Assembly (NCBI GenBank): GCA_030141605.1
Contig: JAQGDQ010000035.1
Span: 248,001-312,000 of the forward strand
Direction of reading: 5' to 3'
Length of the DNA stretch: 64,000 nucleotides
DNA from: Tubiluchus corallicola
Lineage: Eukaryota > Priapulida > Priapulimorpha > Priapulimorphida > Tubiluchidae
Part shown: in pieces, positions 10,758-25,654 of the stretch
Numbering within the stretch: position 1 is the stretch's first letter
Layout of the letters: the number at the start of each line of letters is the position of its first letter
Made by a program: the position numbers and the translations under genes
Notes under the pieces: generated by a model
What the model saw: only the letters and a program-made list of their open reading frames with translations
Database searches by the model: none
What the model was told of the DNA's origin: nothing

Positions 10758-13700
10758 TTAGTTGATGTACTCGATGTACGTCAATGGCACACGTCCTCGC
10801 TGACTACCACGTTCCGCAACAACCCAGTCATTGTTTACTGTACTCACTACTAATATCACCTGAAATAAACATGTGATACAGTTATACAAATGTAGATTAA
10901 AATAATAATAAGAAGAAGAAATATAATGATCTTCATTTGAAGTTGGTTTCTTGACGAACAATTAATATAAGCTCAAAGAGCTATCTGCGGACTGTGAATA
11001 ACAATTCTACAACTACATAATATAAACATAACTATATTATTACCCCACTCTTACCCTAAATACCACTCGTCAGGAAGAGCAACAGCAGGTACCAATTTTA
11101 AAGTTTTTGGTATGACATAGCCACAGTATTGAACTCACGATTTCTCAAACAGAAAGCAGACGCGTTATCACTAGACTATACCTACTGGATGACAGTCGCT
11201 ATACCCCATATGCTATTCTCTAAGGAAATCGCTATTGCTTTAAATACCTTCTTTGTTTTTTGGTTCGTTTTTTTCCTTTTTGGAAGATACTTTGCAAAAG
11301 TTGTTAAAGTAATTATAACAGTCATAACAATCAATAATAAATCCATCTAATAATAAATTCAAATAGCCACAAGAATCACAATTAGAATGAATCAAGCTCA
11401 CAAGAATGCAATCGTGCTGGTTTAACCTAAAACTGTTTTTACGTGAGATATAAGAAAGTGATTAACGATCAACATATATGGAAATTAGGCTTCAGATAAT
11501 TCAGTGAGCTACTTTATGTGCCACTATTATAGGAATCCCCTTTTGGACGCTTAATACTAACTATTGTCGTAAAATTCTTTTCACAAGAGGTCAACATGTC
11601 AAATAATGTTTTGTACTCAAAATTTGGTGCCATTTATTTTCCAATGATAAACCATATAGAAAAAGTGAATATTTTAAATGTTCTCAATTCAGCTTATTCT
11701 CTTCTACTGAATAGTATATAGTACAATCTAAAGCTGAGCATTTGTCACTGAGATACAGAAACCAAACGAAAAAATAAGCATATCATCATGTTCCAACGTT
11801 TTCTGAAACAAGATAATAATTCTCATTCGAAAGATACTAGATTCTATTACAGTAGGCGCCATTTGTTAGACTCACAGTTAATAGACTGAAACACTTATTT
11901 GACTCAAAAATGTCTGATGCGGCCGCTCCTATTCAAATGTAGATAAAAACTGTAGATAAGATCATTAATTGGCTCAAATAACTCCACATAACTGACTTAT
12001 TATTTTTACTTCACCTACTTAAAATAAGACTCTTGTGTGTGTCCAAAAGGCTTTTATGCTTTTATGCCATTTTAAGCCAATTTTGTGCACTATAATATAT
12101 GTAGAAACAGCCATGTTAGGTACAGCTTCATTTGTAAGCAAGTATAGTGTGTTTATCATATGCCCTAGTATTGTCAGCCTAGTGATTTTGCTTTGAATCT
12201 GCCACCCGCTTTCATTCTTTCTGGAAGCTAAACATTTAATCAGTTGCCCAGCGGTTTGCTTTTGAAGTTCCCGCTGCATTTCACAGGGGAAACGAGGTCA
12301 TTGCCAATTGCAGCTCAAGCACTAGGTGACTAGGTGTTTTGAGTAAATATGTGTGCAGTACACAGCAACAAATTTTCAAAGCTTTTATCATTATGAGAAT
12401 ATCATCATAAACCAACTTCTTTGTGAAGAAATGACGCAACCGACCTTGCATGAATTGTAACAATAGTCAGATTTGTGAGATTTTTTTATTTCCATTTTCT
12501 CATTAATTCACTTATATAAATTAGTACTTTTAAATAATTACTAATAGGAACTTTGACTCCATTAATTCCTTTTTAAAATTCATTTAAAGCCTTTGCTATG
12601 CATACTAAGGTGATGAATCATGGCTCACACTTCTATAGTAGTAATAGGTTACACCTGTCAGCTAATTGAATCAATCTGTTAATTGGGTCAAAACACTTCG
12701 GTACCAAAGTGAGTCTATTAAGCGACATAAAATGAATAAATACTTCGAGTAGATTACCACTTGATTAATGTCGATGAAGTGATATTCTACTATGCAAAAT
12801 GTGGTAACATCTAGTGAATAGAAAAAGGACAATTTCCAAGTCAATACAGCTTAAAAGCTTCATAATTTACACTAGGATTTCACAAAACTTCTTTTAATTA
12901 ATATTATGCATGTGCCATTAAAATGTAAGAACATCATTTTACATTGATCTATAGTGTCCTCGACGGCCCTACCTGTCTAATTACCTAACGAGACCTTCAC
13001 TTAATACCTTTCTTCCATGCAGACAATAGAATTTGCCAACCATAAGTTGAGTCCTTATACACACAAGTGTTAGCCTGTTAGCTCACCTCGTCGGCAAGAA
13101 GAGACAATTCTTTCCCATCTGCTGCATCATAATCATACAGGACTCGGGCTTTTCTCCCACCCGCATCGTTCCCGCCGTTTTGTGTAGGAATATTAGGATA
13201 CATGTTATTGGAGAGATTACCTGTTCCAGCTAATGCATTACTACATAGAATAAACAAAATCAGCATTAGGATGTACTTACAATATCAGGAAACAAGCTGA
13301 CATGGAAACAGTTACAGTGATTGATGATGATCGTTAAAAGGTAAAAAGTTAAGTGAACCTAGGCAACGCATGCCTCGCAGCCCATGCTAATGTAAAAGTT
13401 CTTGGCATTAATTTTCACTTCAGTTATTTAATTTAAGCAGATTGCTGCTGCTGCAATTTTGCTAGATGTTTTTAGATAAGAACAACATGATAGTTTAAAA
13501 CTATGCATGTGTAGTATGTAACAAAAATGTGTTTCACCCGTTTCACCTACATGTAGCTATATGCATAAGGTCACGTGAATGTTGTAGTTAACTTTTGACC
13601 TACAGCAACTGCGCCTGTGCATAGCGAAACTGTGAAAAGGCTTATTTAGTAGAAAATTAGTTTTTGGTCAGTCAAAGTTTTTACAATACATGTATTTTGA

Positions 13701-16700
13701 ACAGATAAATTGTCTAGCATTCTAGTAATAAGGGCATTTAAATCAGTTCCTAGGGAACTGTCTGGAAATGGATAACTGAGATATTGATATCAGTACAATT
13801 CATGCCAAGTTTACACCTCATCCATTTTTTTCTTTTAAAAAATGTATCAAATGGAAGATTTAATTGACCGGTAAAATATTACGCAAAATCAAACATGTAC
13901 ATGATGTAACATTTACATACTTTCTCTTAGTTTAAAACTGAGATGAAGCAGACAGGTTGATATTAGACTGATTAAGTGTCATGATCTTACACTTGTAATT
14001 ATGTTACTGAAAAAACAGAGGTTGCTAAAATTTTCTAATTATCTAATAAGGTGACATACGTTTCAAATAACACTTTACATATGATGTTGACAAGAATAAA
14101 CAGACATACGAATATGTATAAAAACAGATGGCTCGAAAATAAAGTCAACCTAAGAATTTTGTTTCAAACAATATCTTTGTTAAAATTACACCATTCTAGT
14201 CTAATATATTCGAGGTTTCATTGAGATATTAACTTTAATATTATAGCCACCCAGATATCACATGCTGGGGCAAAATTTGGAAGTGTTAAATCACAATTGT
14301 ACTTTTGTGAATTTCAGCAATTTTATAATTCATACATTAGCTCTTTACCTGGCTAAATCTTTTTGAAGTTCCTGCATTAGTCTGTAACATTGGCCATAAT
14401 ATGTCATCTGTGATTCCACATAGTCATTTAAACAACGAAGATGATTCGCCTGCAATGATTTAACAAATTTAGAGATGCTAGGCAAAGCAGCTAGAAACAT
14501 CATTATTTTCCATAAAATGTGTAAGTAAAAACTGTGATCACATTAGCCCACGGCAGCAAGCAGGGGTCACATTACCAGTAATGTGAAAAAACCTGAAAAT
14601 TTGTGCTCCAGCACTGATTACTAGTAGTGGTACCTTGTCTTTTTTAAGAAATTAAAGAGAAACCAGGCACTTCATTTACAAATTGCAAGACAGTTCAAAC
14701 AGACTGCTGCCTTGATTGTACCATACTTAAAAACAAGTGATATTCTGTCGTATCAGTGTATATATATGTTTTATAGAATTGCGCATTGAAAGCTGGAATT
14801 CCGCATTGAATGGCAGGCCCTATGCAGATTTTACATTTTTATTTTGCTTGCTTTGCACAACCGTAAAGACCCGAGTACAACATTTGTACAACTATTTAAT
14901 CACAATCATTGTAATCTTTAGCTGCAAATTAAAATATATGGCCACTGTGAGTAAAATATTGATAAAATTATTATTTTAATAAGGAGAAAAAGTCACTTTA
15001 AAATAAATAATAATTTAAAAATGTACTTAGGTAAATAAATCTGCATGCTTTTTAGTGCAAACTCGCAAATGAATATGCAAAAAAGTAAAAATTTGTACCA
15101 TAAATTAATACCTTTGCTTACTTCTTGCATATTCTGTCACCTAGTATTTTTTCTAGTGTTAAGAAATTAGCTGAATATAATTTTGTTTTTCAGTGTTTTA
15201 TTAAAAATAGCTTAGATTAAGCAATTGGACCAATCTTTGACACTAATCACACAGTCAGGCGTTTCTATACAATTAGACTCAAATTATTTCTAACAGGTGG
15301 TGCCAGTGGTACAGCACAAGTATGGTCTCCCAAAATATAGCCGAGTAAAACGAAGAGCAGCAACAGCAGTTCTATTATTACGCACTTATTATCTGTTGTA
15401 AAAGCTTTTAGTAGAACTTACATGTGCACTACTGATACCCTCTAACAGAAGTTTTGTGATTTCAGTTTGACGATCAAATTCAGATTGTGCTACTCTCAAC
15501 TCTGCCTCGGCCTGAAAAATTGACCAAATATTCTTCAACAAAGCAACTTTGTAATGACACAAAGTGTTAGTAGTCTAAACATAATATGCATACATGTTAT
15601 AATTCTTACCTAACAATAAAGAAGCTCCAAACCTTAGAAAAAGTAGGTAAAAGATAAAGAAGTTACCTACTCTATCTACTTACTAACCTCTGGAATTGTC
15701 CCTAATAAGCTAAAGCAATCCATAATAGTTCCTATTCATAAAGCTGATGATCTGCACTGTATAAATAATTACAGGCCCATTTCATTACTGTAATGTTTTT
15801 CAAAAAATATTGACAAATGTGAGTCTTTGCAACTTACAAATTAATTAAATGACGCACAATATGGATTTCGTAAAGGCAGTACTACAGAAATGGCTTTAAC
15901 TTATATGCTGACAAACATAATTAGAGATATTGAGGACAATAAGTTATCTGTGAGTATATTCTGTGATTTGTCAAAAGCTTTTGACACTGTAGATCATAAA
16001 ATTTTAATTAACAAACTACGCCACTATGGAATAAGAGGTGTTGCAAATAATTGGTTTGTAAGTTATCTATCTGGCTGGTTACAAGCAGTAAAGTATAATA
16101 ACTGTATATCTAATTCAAAATTAATATCTTGTGGTGTTCCACAAGGGTCGATACTTGGTCCACTCTTGTTTCTTGTCTTGTATACATCAATGATATAAAA
16201 CATTGTATTAATAATGGAAAAATACTGCAGTTTGCTGAAGATACCAGTTTAATATTTAAATATTGTAATACTGTTAATGAAGCAGACATAAACAATGAAT
16301 TGCAGCAAATATCAAACTGGTTTAGGAGTAATAACTTATCACTTAATGCTTTCAAAACTAAATTTGTAGTCTTTAGATCAAGAAACAAGAGAATGCCTAA
16401 TTTGACATTACAAATTGAAAATAGTAAATTAAATTCTTAGGTACTGTCATACATGAACAGTTAGACTGGCAATCACATACTACATATATCACATATATCA
16501 CAAACTACATATCTCTTACATCAGACTTAAAATTGTTAAAAATATGGGCATCATTACTCACATCAAATACAGTCTTTCGAAAGAACACTTACTAATCTTG
16601 TATAATAGTCTGGTTTTACCTTATCTCAATTACTGCAGCATAATTTGGGGCCCCACATAACAATCTAAACTGAAATGCTTAATAACATTGCAACGAAAAT

Positions 16701-19700
16701 TTTTAAGGTTAATGTATGGCCAGCAGAAACGTAGTGAAGTACCTTTGCTTCGTTACCGTGAATGTAGCATTATGCAATTAGATGATTTAATTAAATCGAA
16801 TATTGCAGTGTTTATGTATAAATGCAATAAGAGACTATTTCCTAAGTTTTTTGCAATTCCTGTCAAATTGGCATCTAAGAGACATAATGCAAGATATAAT
16901 CAATACATTGTGCCTTTCTGTAGAACCAACATAGTTAAACATTTTATAATATTTCAAGGACCAAACGTCTGGAATGAGATTTGTCAATCCGCAAAAAATA
17001 GCAGATCTATTACTAGATTTAAAAAATGCTAAAAATCAAATTTTAAGTAAGTATTAGTGAGTAATCAAAACTTCTATCAGTATCCATCCTTACAGTGGTG
17101 GCAAAACAGTGGTGGTATCTTAATCAAGTTAACTTAATCTTGCATACTATTAACAAATACTAGTCTTTCTATCTTTTATATAATCTCATATAGTTTCATT
17201 CATTACATCATGCCATTTTGAGGCACTAAATGTTTTCTTTATCATATGATTCGCTTCAAATTTTCAGATTATTTTCATTACTTTTTTTTCTTTCACTGTG
17301 TGGGACAATCTAATAAGCCCTGCTTTTTGATTACCCACAACACATTTACATTTGTATATAGGTGAACAGTGTGTGAAGCTTTTCTTGTGCAGTAACAATA
17401 AAAGTTTATTTGTATTATGTTTATTGTAGGCCCTTTCACTATATATTGTACATAAAACTATTGTAAATGTGCAATGTGAAATAAATGACTTATGACTTAC
17501 TTACTGTATGAATAAGTATTAAATGAGTTGTAATTCATAGTTACAGTGTGAAAATTCTTCTTTGTGGCTATAGTAATGGTAATATGGTTAGTAACTTGTT
17601 AGGAAACAGAAAGGATAATACAACAATTTGTAGTACAGAATTGCTGAAGAGCAAGTTAAACAAACATAGAATGTTGCATTGTCAGTTAAAAATCTTGTAC
17701 AACTGATACCATTAAAAGCAAATGAACATAAACGATATAATACACCATAAAAGGCTAAATAAGCATTTTGTATGGTTTATTTGTGAATAATGGTATAGCT
17801 GCAAAACTTGTGTACATGCTTAAACAATAAAATGATTAATGCTTCAGATAATTTCAATTTACAGAGGGTCTTTAAATGACCATGGAACAGCTACAGACTA
17901 AGCTGTAAAAGACTTGATGTTACAGAATGCTCAACAATTGCAAATGCTAACTCTATTACAAAAAACTGCTGTGATTCATCACTAGATTATAAAGAAGCTT
18001 ATGTGTATATTAATCTAACACTAGTTTAGTGTGTGAAGGTGTAATGGAGTTGCCTTTATAAAACTTCGTAGGTTACACATCAAGGGAGCTTGAACACTGG
18101 ATCGTAAAATTGCTATAAACAGCAGAATATTGACATAATGTTCACCTCGTATTCGCGCCTCGTCGACTTCCCGGTTGCAAAATCAGCAGGCGGTAATAAT
18201 TAATAACAACTGGCTTCTCAGCACAGAAACACAGCAAATTTTAATGAAGACAAGACTGAATGAATTCAGAATGAAATCTGTGAGCATTACGGTGTTTAGA
18301 CGAAATCTGTGAGCATGAGCGTGTTTATCAATTGACTCTGCCTGGTTCCATTATTGATATCAAAAACTTTAGATTATTATGCTCAAGTGTAACTATGTCA
18401 TTTGCCCCTAATTTTCACATGGTCCGAATGCCTAGCCCCGATGTCTACCCTGCAAGTTTCACGAAGCTAGGTACTGAAACTTAAAAAATGCTTAAAAGAT
18501 GTAAATATTAATAATCATTTATCTTTTAACGAGCACCGTGGCTGAAAGTAGCCTTGGTTGTTTGCGCTTTCAGTTGTAATCTTTTAACTAGCACTTTGTC
18601 TGTAAAATGTTATTCTGTGCTGTATATACATCTTATCCTGCTTTCATATTTTATACTTTCTTGTAAAGATTTTTAATATTTTTAATAACTACTATGCATT
18701 ATGTAAGTACTATAGTTTTGGACTCATTCAATATTAATAAAAAAACTGACCCTTTGACTGTCATTATTCACCATGTGTATGCCCCACCTCAAGTGTCTAG
18801 CCTCTGAGTTTTGCTAGCCTATCTGTGTGTGCGAGTTAACGCGAATCAAGAGTGGATACCTAAAATAACTCGATGTCTAACAAAACAGAGAAATTAAGAT
18901 ATCGGTTCTCTTAGATCAAGATTTTGTTGCTTGTAGACTGAAAAGTTTTTGGCATAGAAAATGGAAGATTTGCTGGAACAACAATCGGTGTCAGAAACTT
19001 TAACAAGAAAGTGAAAAGAAATGGTTCTGATTACCAGCTTATTTTGCAGAAATTGCTAAGAGTGGTAAAGTGAAAACAATGACTAATTGCTCAGATTAGA
19101 ACATTAAACCAATGCTCTGTTTCAGTTCAAATACATTTTAGGAGGGAAAATAAAACATAGTACTAAAGCTAAGGCATCAATTCAATTTTAAAACTAATAC
19201 AATAATACATAAGACATAATACAAGATTTTTGTATTTAAAACTCAGCATAATACAAGATTAATTTTATCAAAACGAATTAATGTATAGCATTTTCTGACT
19301 TACGTGCAATTCACACTTTATTTTAAACTACTTAATGTTTTTTTGTTCACGCCTCTACAATTTTGCTACTGTTGATCGAATAAACATGTTATGGCCATTT
19401 TGCTTAAGACATTCACAGTTTTGCGAATCGTTTCCTTCCTCGACCATTTATTACTCACACACTTGCTGCCCATTCAAAGCTGCCTCGATTCTGCAAATGC
19501 CGATGCAAATTAAAAAAAAATGGAGGCAGCGTTTTTGAATCACAAACTGTCATAGTCAATTCTGACAGCTTATAATTCATCTCTGCTCAGTATTCTGCAG
19601 CGTATGTGATCAATAACATCCCACGCACTGTCTACAAATGCTCCTCTTACCAATATTTGCAATCGTCTCTAGTTGCTCAGCATTATCTAGGGCTTCTCTT

Positions 19701-22700
19701 TAAGGAGGGATGGGCAGAAAAAGTGTACACACTCAAAGAGAAACTCAAGAAAAATATTCTGTTAGTACCCAAGTTTTGACATTCCAAAAACTAAAATGAC
19801 AGGTAACATGTTCACTCCTTAATGAAAATTATTAGAAATGTAAAATAAAGTAATTTAGTGACAGCATTTTGCTAATGGAAGCCCTAGTTACATCAAGCTA
19901 ATAATGAAGCTACATGTGTTCATTGAAAGATAATAAAACTAGTCACATATGCGGCTGCTGTCGATGCTGGTATGCATTACACGCACATGAATAATGTGCC
20001 ATTTTTGTCAAAAAACAATTTTGCTGAGTGCAGATTTAGTTTGTAGCAGGTCCACGATAGTTTCATAAAAGTTTACAAACACAAAGTTTTACAGCAGTAG
20101 TTTACACCATTACAAAAATAGAATTATTAAAAGAAAATAAAGTGACAATAACAAGAATGATCAAAAGCATCAACCCTAGTTCTACACCCTCCATAAAAAG
20201 AAGCTTTCTATGATGAATTTGTCTACTGAATCCCTAGCTGATTTCCATACTGGATGCAATTACTTTATTATAAGCACAGAGATGCCAGCCTTGCCAGGAG
20301 AAAGCCGATCATCGCTAGATCAATAAAGTTGGATTACAACAGAAGAACTGACACCATTGCCCATGTCATTCATGACATGTGATCAACTAGAGCCACATAC
20401 AATAGAATACGCTTGACGATGAGGCACAGATTCTAGAACTTACAAATTAATCAAAGAAATGACCCAAGGCTTTATTTTTACCAAAATGTTGCAAGACAAA
20501 ACTCAGTCTTTACGAACAAATGAAAAAGAAATTACATGTTAAAGAAAGTGACTTTTTAATGCATGCCACAAACAGTGAATTCAGCTAAGAGTCATCTATT
20601 GCTACTTTTCATGTTTTATCATGAGACACACGTGCAGAAAATGAAATTAGTACTAACCTTGTCCACGGTAAGATAGTCCTGTGCATGCAAGAAGAAGGAA
20701 AGCAAAAGAAATCAGTTACCAAAAGCTTTTGCTGCATAATCATACACAGATGCCATCTCATATATTAATATGTTAATCATTAATAGTTGAAAGTGACATG
20801 AGTTGATATGTAACAGTATTTCTTTCCTTACCAAAAGGCTTTGTGTGGTTAAAATTGCTATAACATAAAGGCGAGAAAATGCTAGAAATGCCCCAAGATT
20901 ACACAGAAACTTAACTGAAAATCAATAGTCCATAAAAGGAAAAAGAGATCTGTGAAACCTGACAGTTTGTTAATGCGTTGAATATAGATGTGTTACAGCA
21001 TCGCATGCACATGCAACACCAAACTGAGGTACATGTTTACAAACTGTTTACTTCGATGCTTTGTGTCCAAATTTTAGCACAGAACTCTCATATGGACAAC
21101 AGATTTTATTCGTTAATACTAGTGATGGGGGATTTAGAAATTTTGTAATTTGATTATAATCTTGTAATTCAATATCACAGTTAATCTTCTGCAACAATTT
21201 TTAGTGGTTTAGTGTGATTTTCAATGACTGCAGTGAAATTTAGTCTTCTCCACAGCTTCTCTATCTGCCATTTTCGTACCCAGAAACTACTTTTATAGGT
21301 ACATACTTCTTTTTTAACTACTCTAGGACTACATCACTACATACATCATATATCAACGAATATAGAGCCCACAGCTTGCAATACTGAGGTTCACAGCTGT
21401 GTGCATTGTGGAAGACAAGAAAAATGAAGAAAAAAATGCAAAGATTTGGTTTATTTGTGCTAAAATACTGCCTTTTTAGTCAGTGTGTAACACGTGTATT
21501 TTGCTCTCATTTACTGTTCATGTGTCGAATAAAGCGATTTATACATGGTTGTAATCGCGATTATTTCAGTTAATCTATTAATCGCCCATCACTAGTTAAT
21601 ACATAAAAGTGTGGATTTTATTTCTCTTAGTTTTTCCAAATGGTGGAAATTCCACTTATTAGGCACTATGATATTGAAGTTTGATTATGACTTTTAAACA
21701 CTGTAATTAAGTATATTTGCGTTACTTTTTATATCTAACTTGAACATGTATCCATGAACACAAACAGTAACTCTAGACCAGTGGTTCCCTATCTTTTGTT
21801 GATGACCAGGCGACCCCCCTCCAGAACCCTGCATCAGATCACGACCCCATGAAGAACATAATCATGTGTTATACTATTACACGTCATTATCATTCTCATT
21901 TATAAATTTTAACTTACTGTTCAACAAATTATTGAACAATGAGTGATTGTTTCATTAATTCATTCATGTGATGGTTGCACCTGTTTCTCAGTGACCGGTA
22001 TTGCAACAGCAATAGGTTTCTAAGGAGATCCAACATAAATGAATAGCGACATGATTTCTGGTGGTGCACACTGTACACAAGTGTACAGTATTTTCATTTT
22101 CCCAGAAAATCAAGCACTGGCATACCGCATTTAGAGTGGGAAAACCCTGTTTCACTTTCAACAAAATGATGTAATGTGAGACTGAGGAAACAATACCTAC
22201 TACATACTTTTCATAAAAACAGCATTTTTCAAAAATAGTTTTTGGAGTAGCCCGCGACCCCATGAAAAGTACTTCGCGATCCCAAGGTTGGGAACCCATG
22301 CTCTAGACAGTTTACAAAGGGGTTTTTTGTAGTCTGATTAGGAATCTGTAGACTGTAATGTGTAAAGACTTCTAATCTGCTTATGTAATATTGGAACACT
22401 CACATTTGTAACAGCCTCCTGTGATTTTGCTTTTTTAAGACGGTTCTTGTTATAGTCTAAATCCAAGCGTTTTGCTTCGAGTATTTTTCGTTCTTTCTGA
22501 AATTTATATAAAACAACATAAATACACTCACACACACACACACAGAGTGTCCCATCCCAAACAAACCAGCTTTTCGGCAATCCAATGAATTATTGTCGAT
22601 TGACTGTGTCTAGCAATCAATATTTATTACCCACAATTGAGTAAAGTAAACTGAAGTTTTGTGCTGACAAATGTTGATAAATGCATTCAAGCACACCTTT

Positions 22701-25086
22701 TAACAGCAACATTCAATTGACAATAATCATGACAAAATGCAAAAACTTATCATTAGTAATTTTACGAAATGTACAATTAACTTATATCATAAGTGTTATT
22801 CTAATCCTTAGCATTTGATGGTGAATTAACACTAGGATCATAATAACCCCATTCAGCAAAAACATGGCAATTTATTCCAACACCCTCATCTACAAAATTT
22901 CTACCATAACATGGTCATAAATGAGCAACTCTACCTAATAAAAATATGTATGAAATTAATATTGAGGTCCAAAAATCTACATTGCGAAAAGAAAGCAAAG
23001 TAATTACTAAATTTTAAACTTACAGATAATATTGTTCATTGACAAATGACAGAAAAATAAAGTTATGTTACTCCAACACAATTTATTCTCTGACTAATGC
23101 CTGTGTGTGGCAATAAGAGAAACCTTTGCACCAAACATGAATAATGGCTTTAACTCTCACAGTTGAATATTTATTAAATTTTGCTGTTAAAGATATGATC
23201 TTTACATTTTTAGCTACAAAAGCAGTTTGCCACGGAGTCTCCCGTGGGACCTCTCTTTGCTACTATGAAAAACAGTGGCTTGCAGATTGTGTTAGTGGTT
23301 TCCTACCAGCACTGTTTCGTAGATATACGAATGACCGTTTTGCATTTCTTGATTATAGTGAGAAAACAGAAAGGGTTTTAATACACCTGTATGAACAGCA
23401 TGTGAGTACAGAGTTCACACCAGAGTGCTCGTTTACATTGCTACACATGTTTAGTGCAAAGGTTTCTCTTATTGCCACAAACAGGCATTATTCAAAGAAT
23501 GAACTGTGTTGAAGTAACATAACTTTATTTTTTCTGTCATGTGGCAATCTGCTACACAACATGTAAGTTTACAATTAGTAGTTGTTTTGTTTGCTTTTCA
23601 CAGTGTGGATTTTTGACCTTAATATAAATTTTTTAGATTACATTTTCATTAGGTGGAATTACTTGATAATGACCACGTAATGGTTGAAACGTTGAAGATG
23701 ATTGTGTTGAATTAAATAGCCATGTCTTTGCTTAAGTGGGTGCTGACAGTTGTTTCTATCATAGGAATCCGTTTCCCCCCTCTCCAATAAGATCATAATC
23801 ATTAAAAATATAAAAAAATCAGACTAAATTTAAACTAATATTGAATTTTTCTGCAGTACTAACAATCAAATGTTAGTTGTACGGTAAGCATAAGTGATTA
23901 AAAATTATTTATTTTGCTTTTTAACTCGATCCGTCTTTTATGATTTAATATTAAATGACTGGTTTTAATTACTCAGTAAGAGTAACTAACTGTGTTCTGA
24001 GACATGCATTTTTTATGTTAACGAGGCATATCCGGATATCTGTAGAGATTCTGAATAGATGTCTAGCATCACTGTGTCACAGCAACAGCTGGTAATTATT
24101 GCTGTCATTGATTATATATTCTCACTGCAATACATAATTTATAATACAAGAAAACAGGAGACATTAATGTGTCAATGGTTTGCTCATTGTACGAATATTA
24201 TTAATTTAATATAATTTAAACAACTAATGCAGCATCAGTGATACACCATAATTAAATTTAACAGGATAAGATAGGATGGTAGTTTGTATTTTGCATAAAA
24301 TTACATTAAGATGAGAAGCGTTTAAAATTTTTAACTTTGTATCGCGCAATGTGTGCAACGATTATAGTAATTTGTTAAATTATCGGCCTATTTTTTTAGT
24401 GGTTTCCAATTTTTCTATCTGCTCATTACAAAGTTGACATGGCCAGCAAGATCAGCAGCTAATTATTACACTGCATTTGCTCTGATTTCATAATTGCTTA
24501 GAAAATCAGAATGTATCAGTTATGAAATAGCTTGTAAGATCCAGACTTGGAGTTGAACTCACAATTTCTAAAGTGACTCTGTGCCAATCTCAATGTATGT
24601 GCCGTACAGGCTAACATCACACAAAATCAGCGGATGCTCTGGACAATGAAATGAGGTATTCTTTCATTAGCAATTCAAAGTATAGAACTGTAGATGCACT
24701 TAGGAAATAATGCAATAGAGCGAGGCTCACACTTGGAGCTGCTAATTGGTTTAAACATAAGATGCAAGATGTCGTAAAAGCTTTCTAATTCTTGTGTCTT
24801 CACAGCTCTGTGCGACTTTAATACTTATTGCTCCAAAGCTGTCCTACATGAATCAATAAAGGAATATGCTTGTAGCAGCTGGTCTGATTCACCCTGTGTG
24901 AGAGCTGAAAACCTTCACGCCACCACTCATCAATCTGCTTGCCCTTTCAAAGCCTAATCCCAAAGCTTCAAATGGTGTAATTCAATTGGGATTACCACAT
25001 AATACGCACTCGCACACTGCCCACACAAAAGTGGCTGCTGCTAGGCCGAAATGTTAGCGCAATTGCGGCACACTGTCAAGTTTACT

Positions 25087-25118
<32 letters not shown>

Positions 25119-25618
25119 TGTATGTATGTATGTATGTATGTATGTATGTATATATGTATATATATCTATATACAGTGGAACCTTGACTTACGAAAACCCT
25201 ATTATACGAAAAATTCAGAATACGAATCAGGCTTCAAAGAAATTTCTGTCCCATTTAATGAAAAACTATTCAAGATACGAAAACGAAAATCAAAAGTGCC
25301 GCCCGACAGCGGTCCTCCCAGAATGAATTTCGTAGCATCACGTGAACTCTTTGTTGTGCTCTTATCTCACGTGAACGCATTCAATAACCATGGGTCCGAA
25401 AAAAGCAAGTGCCAGTGGTAGTGATAAGAAGAAAAGGATGATATCGATGGAAACAAAGCTTGAAATTATAGTTCAATATGGAAGTGGCATTCGTTTAAGT
25501 GGGGGGGGGACTGGAATGAATTACGCCATTTATAGGGTAAATCTTGTCTCATAATACGAAAATTCTAAGATACGAAAACCCCTCCGGAACGAATTAATGT
25601 CGTATCTCGAGGTATCAC

Positions 25619-25654
<36 letters not shown>

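Noticed and set aside
12019-12463. Two adjacent minus-strand frames within the Tigger-related element
   Set aside because: No transposase or other motif could be recognised, so they were not called as genes.
25051-25421. Met-Tyr-Val-Cys frames
   Set aside because: They are products of the (TATG)n microsatellite running into the Tigger-like element.
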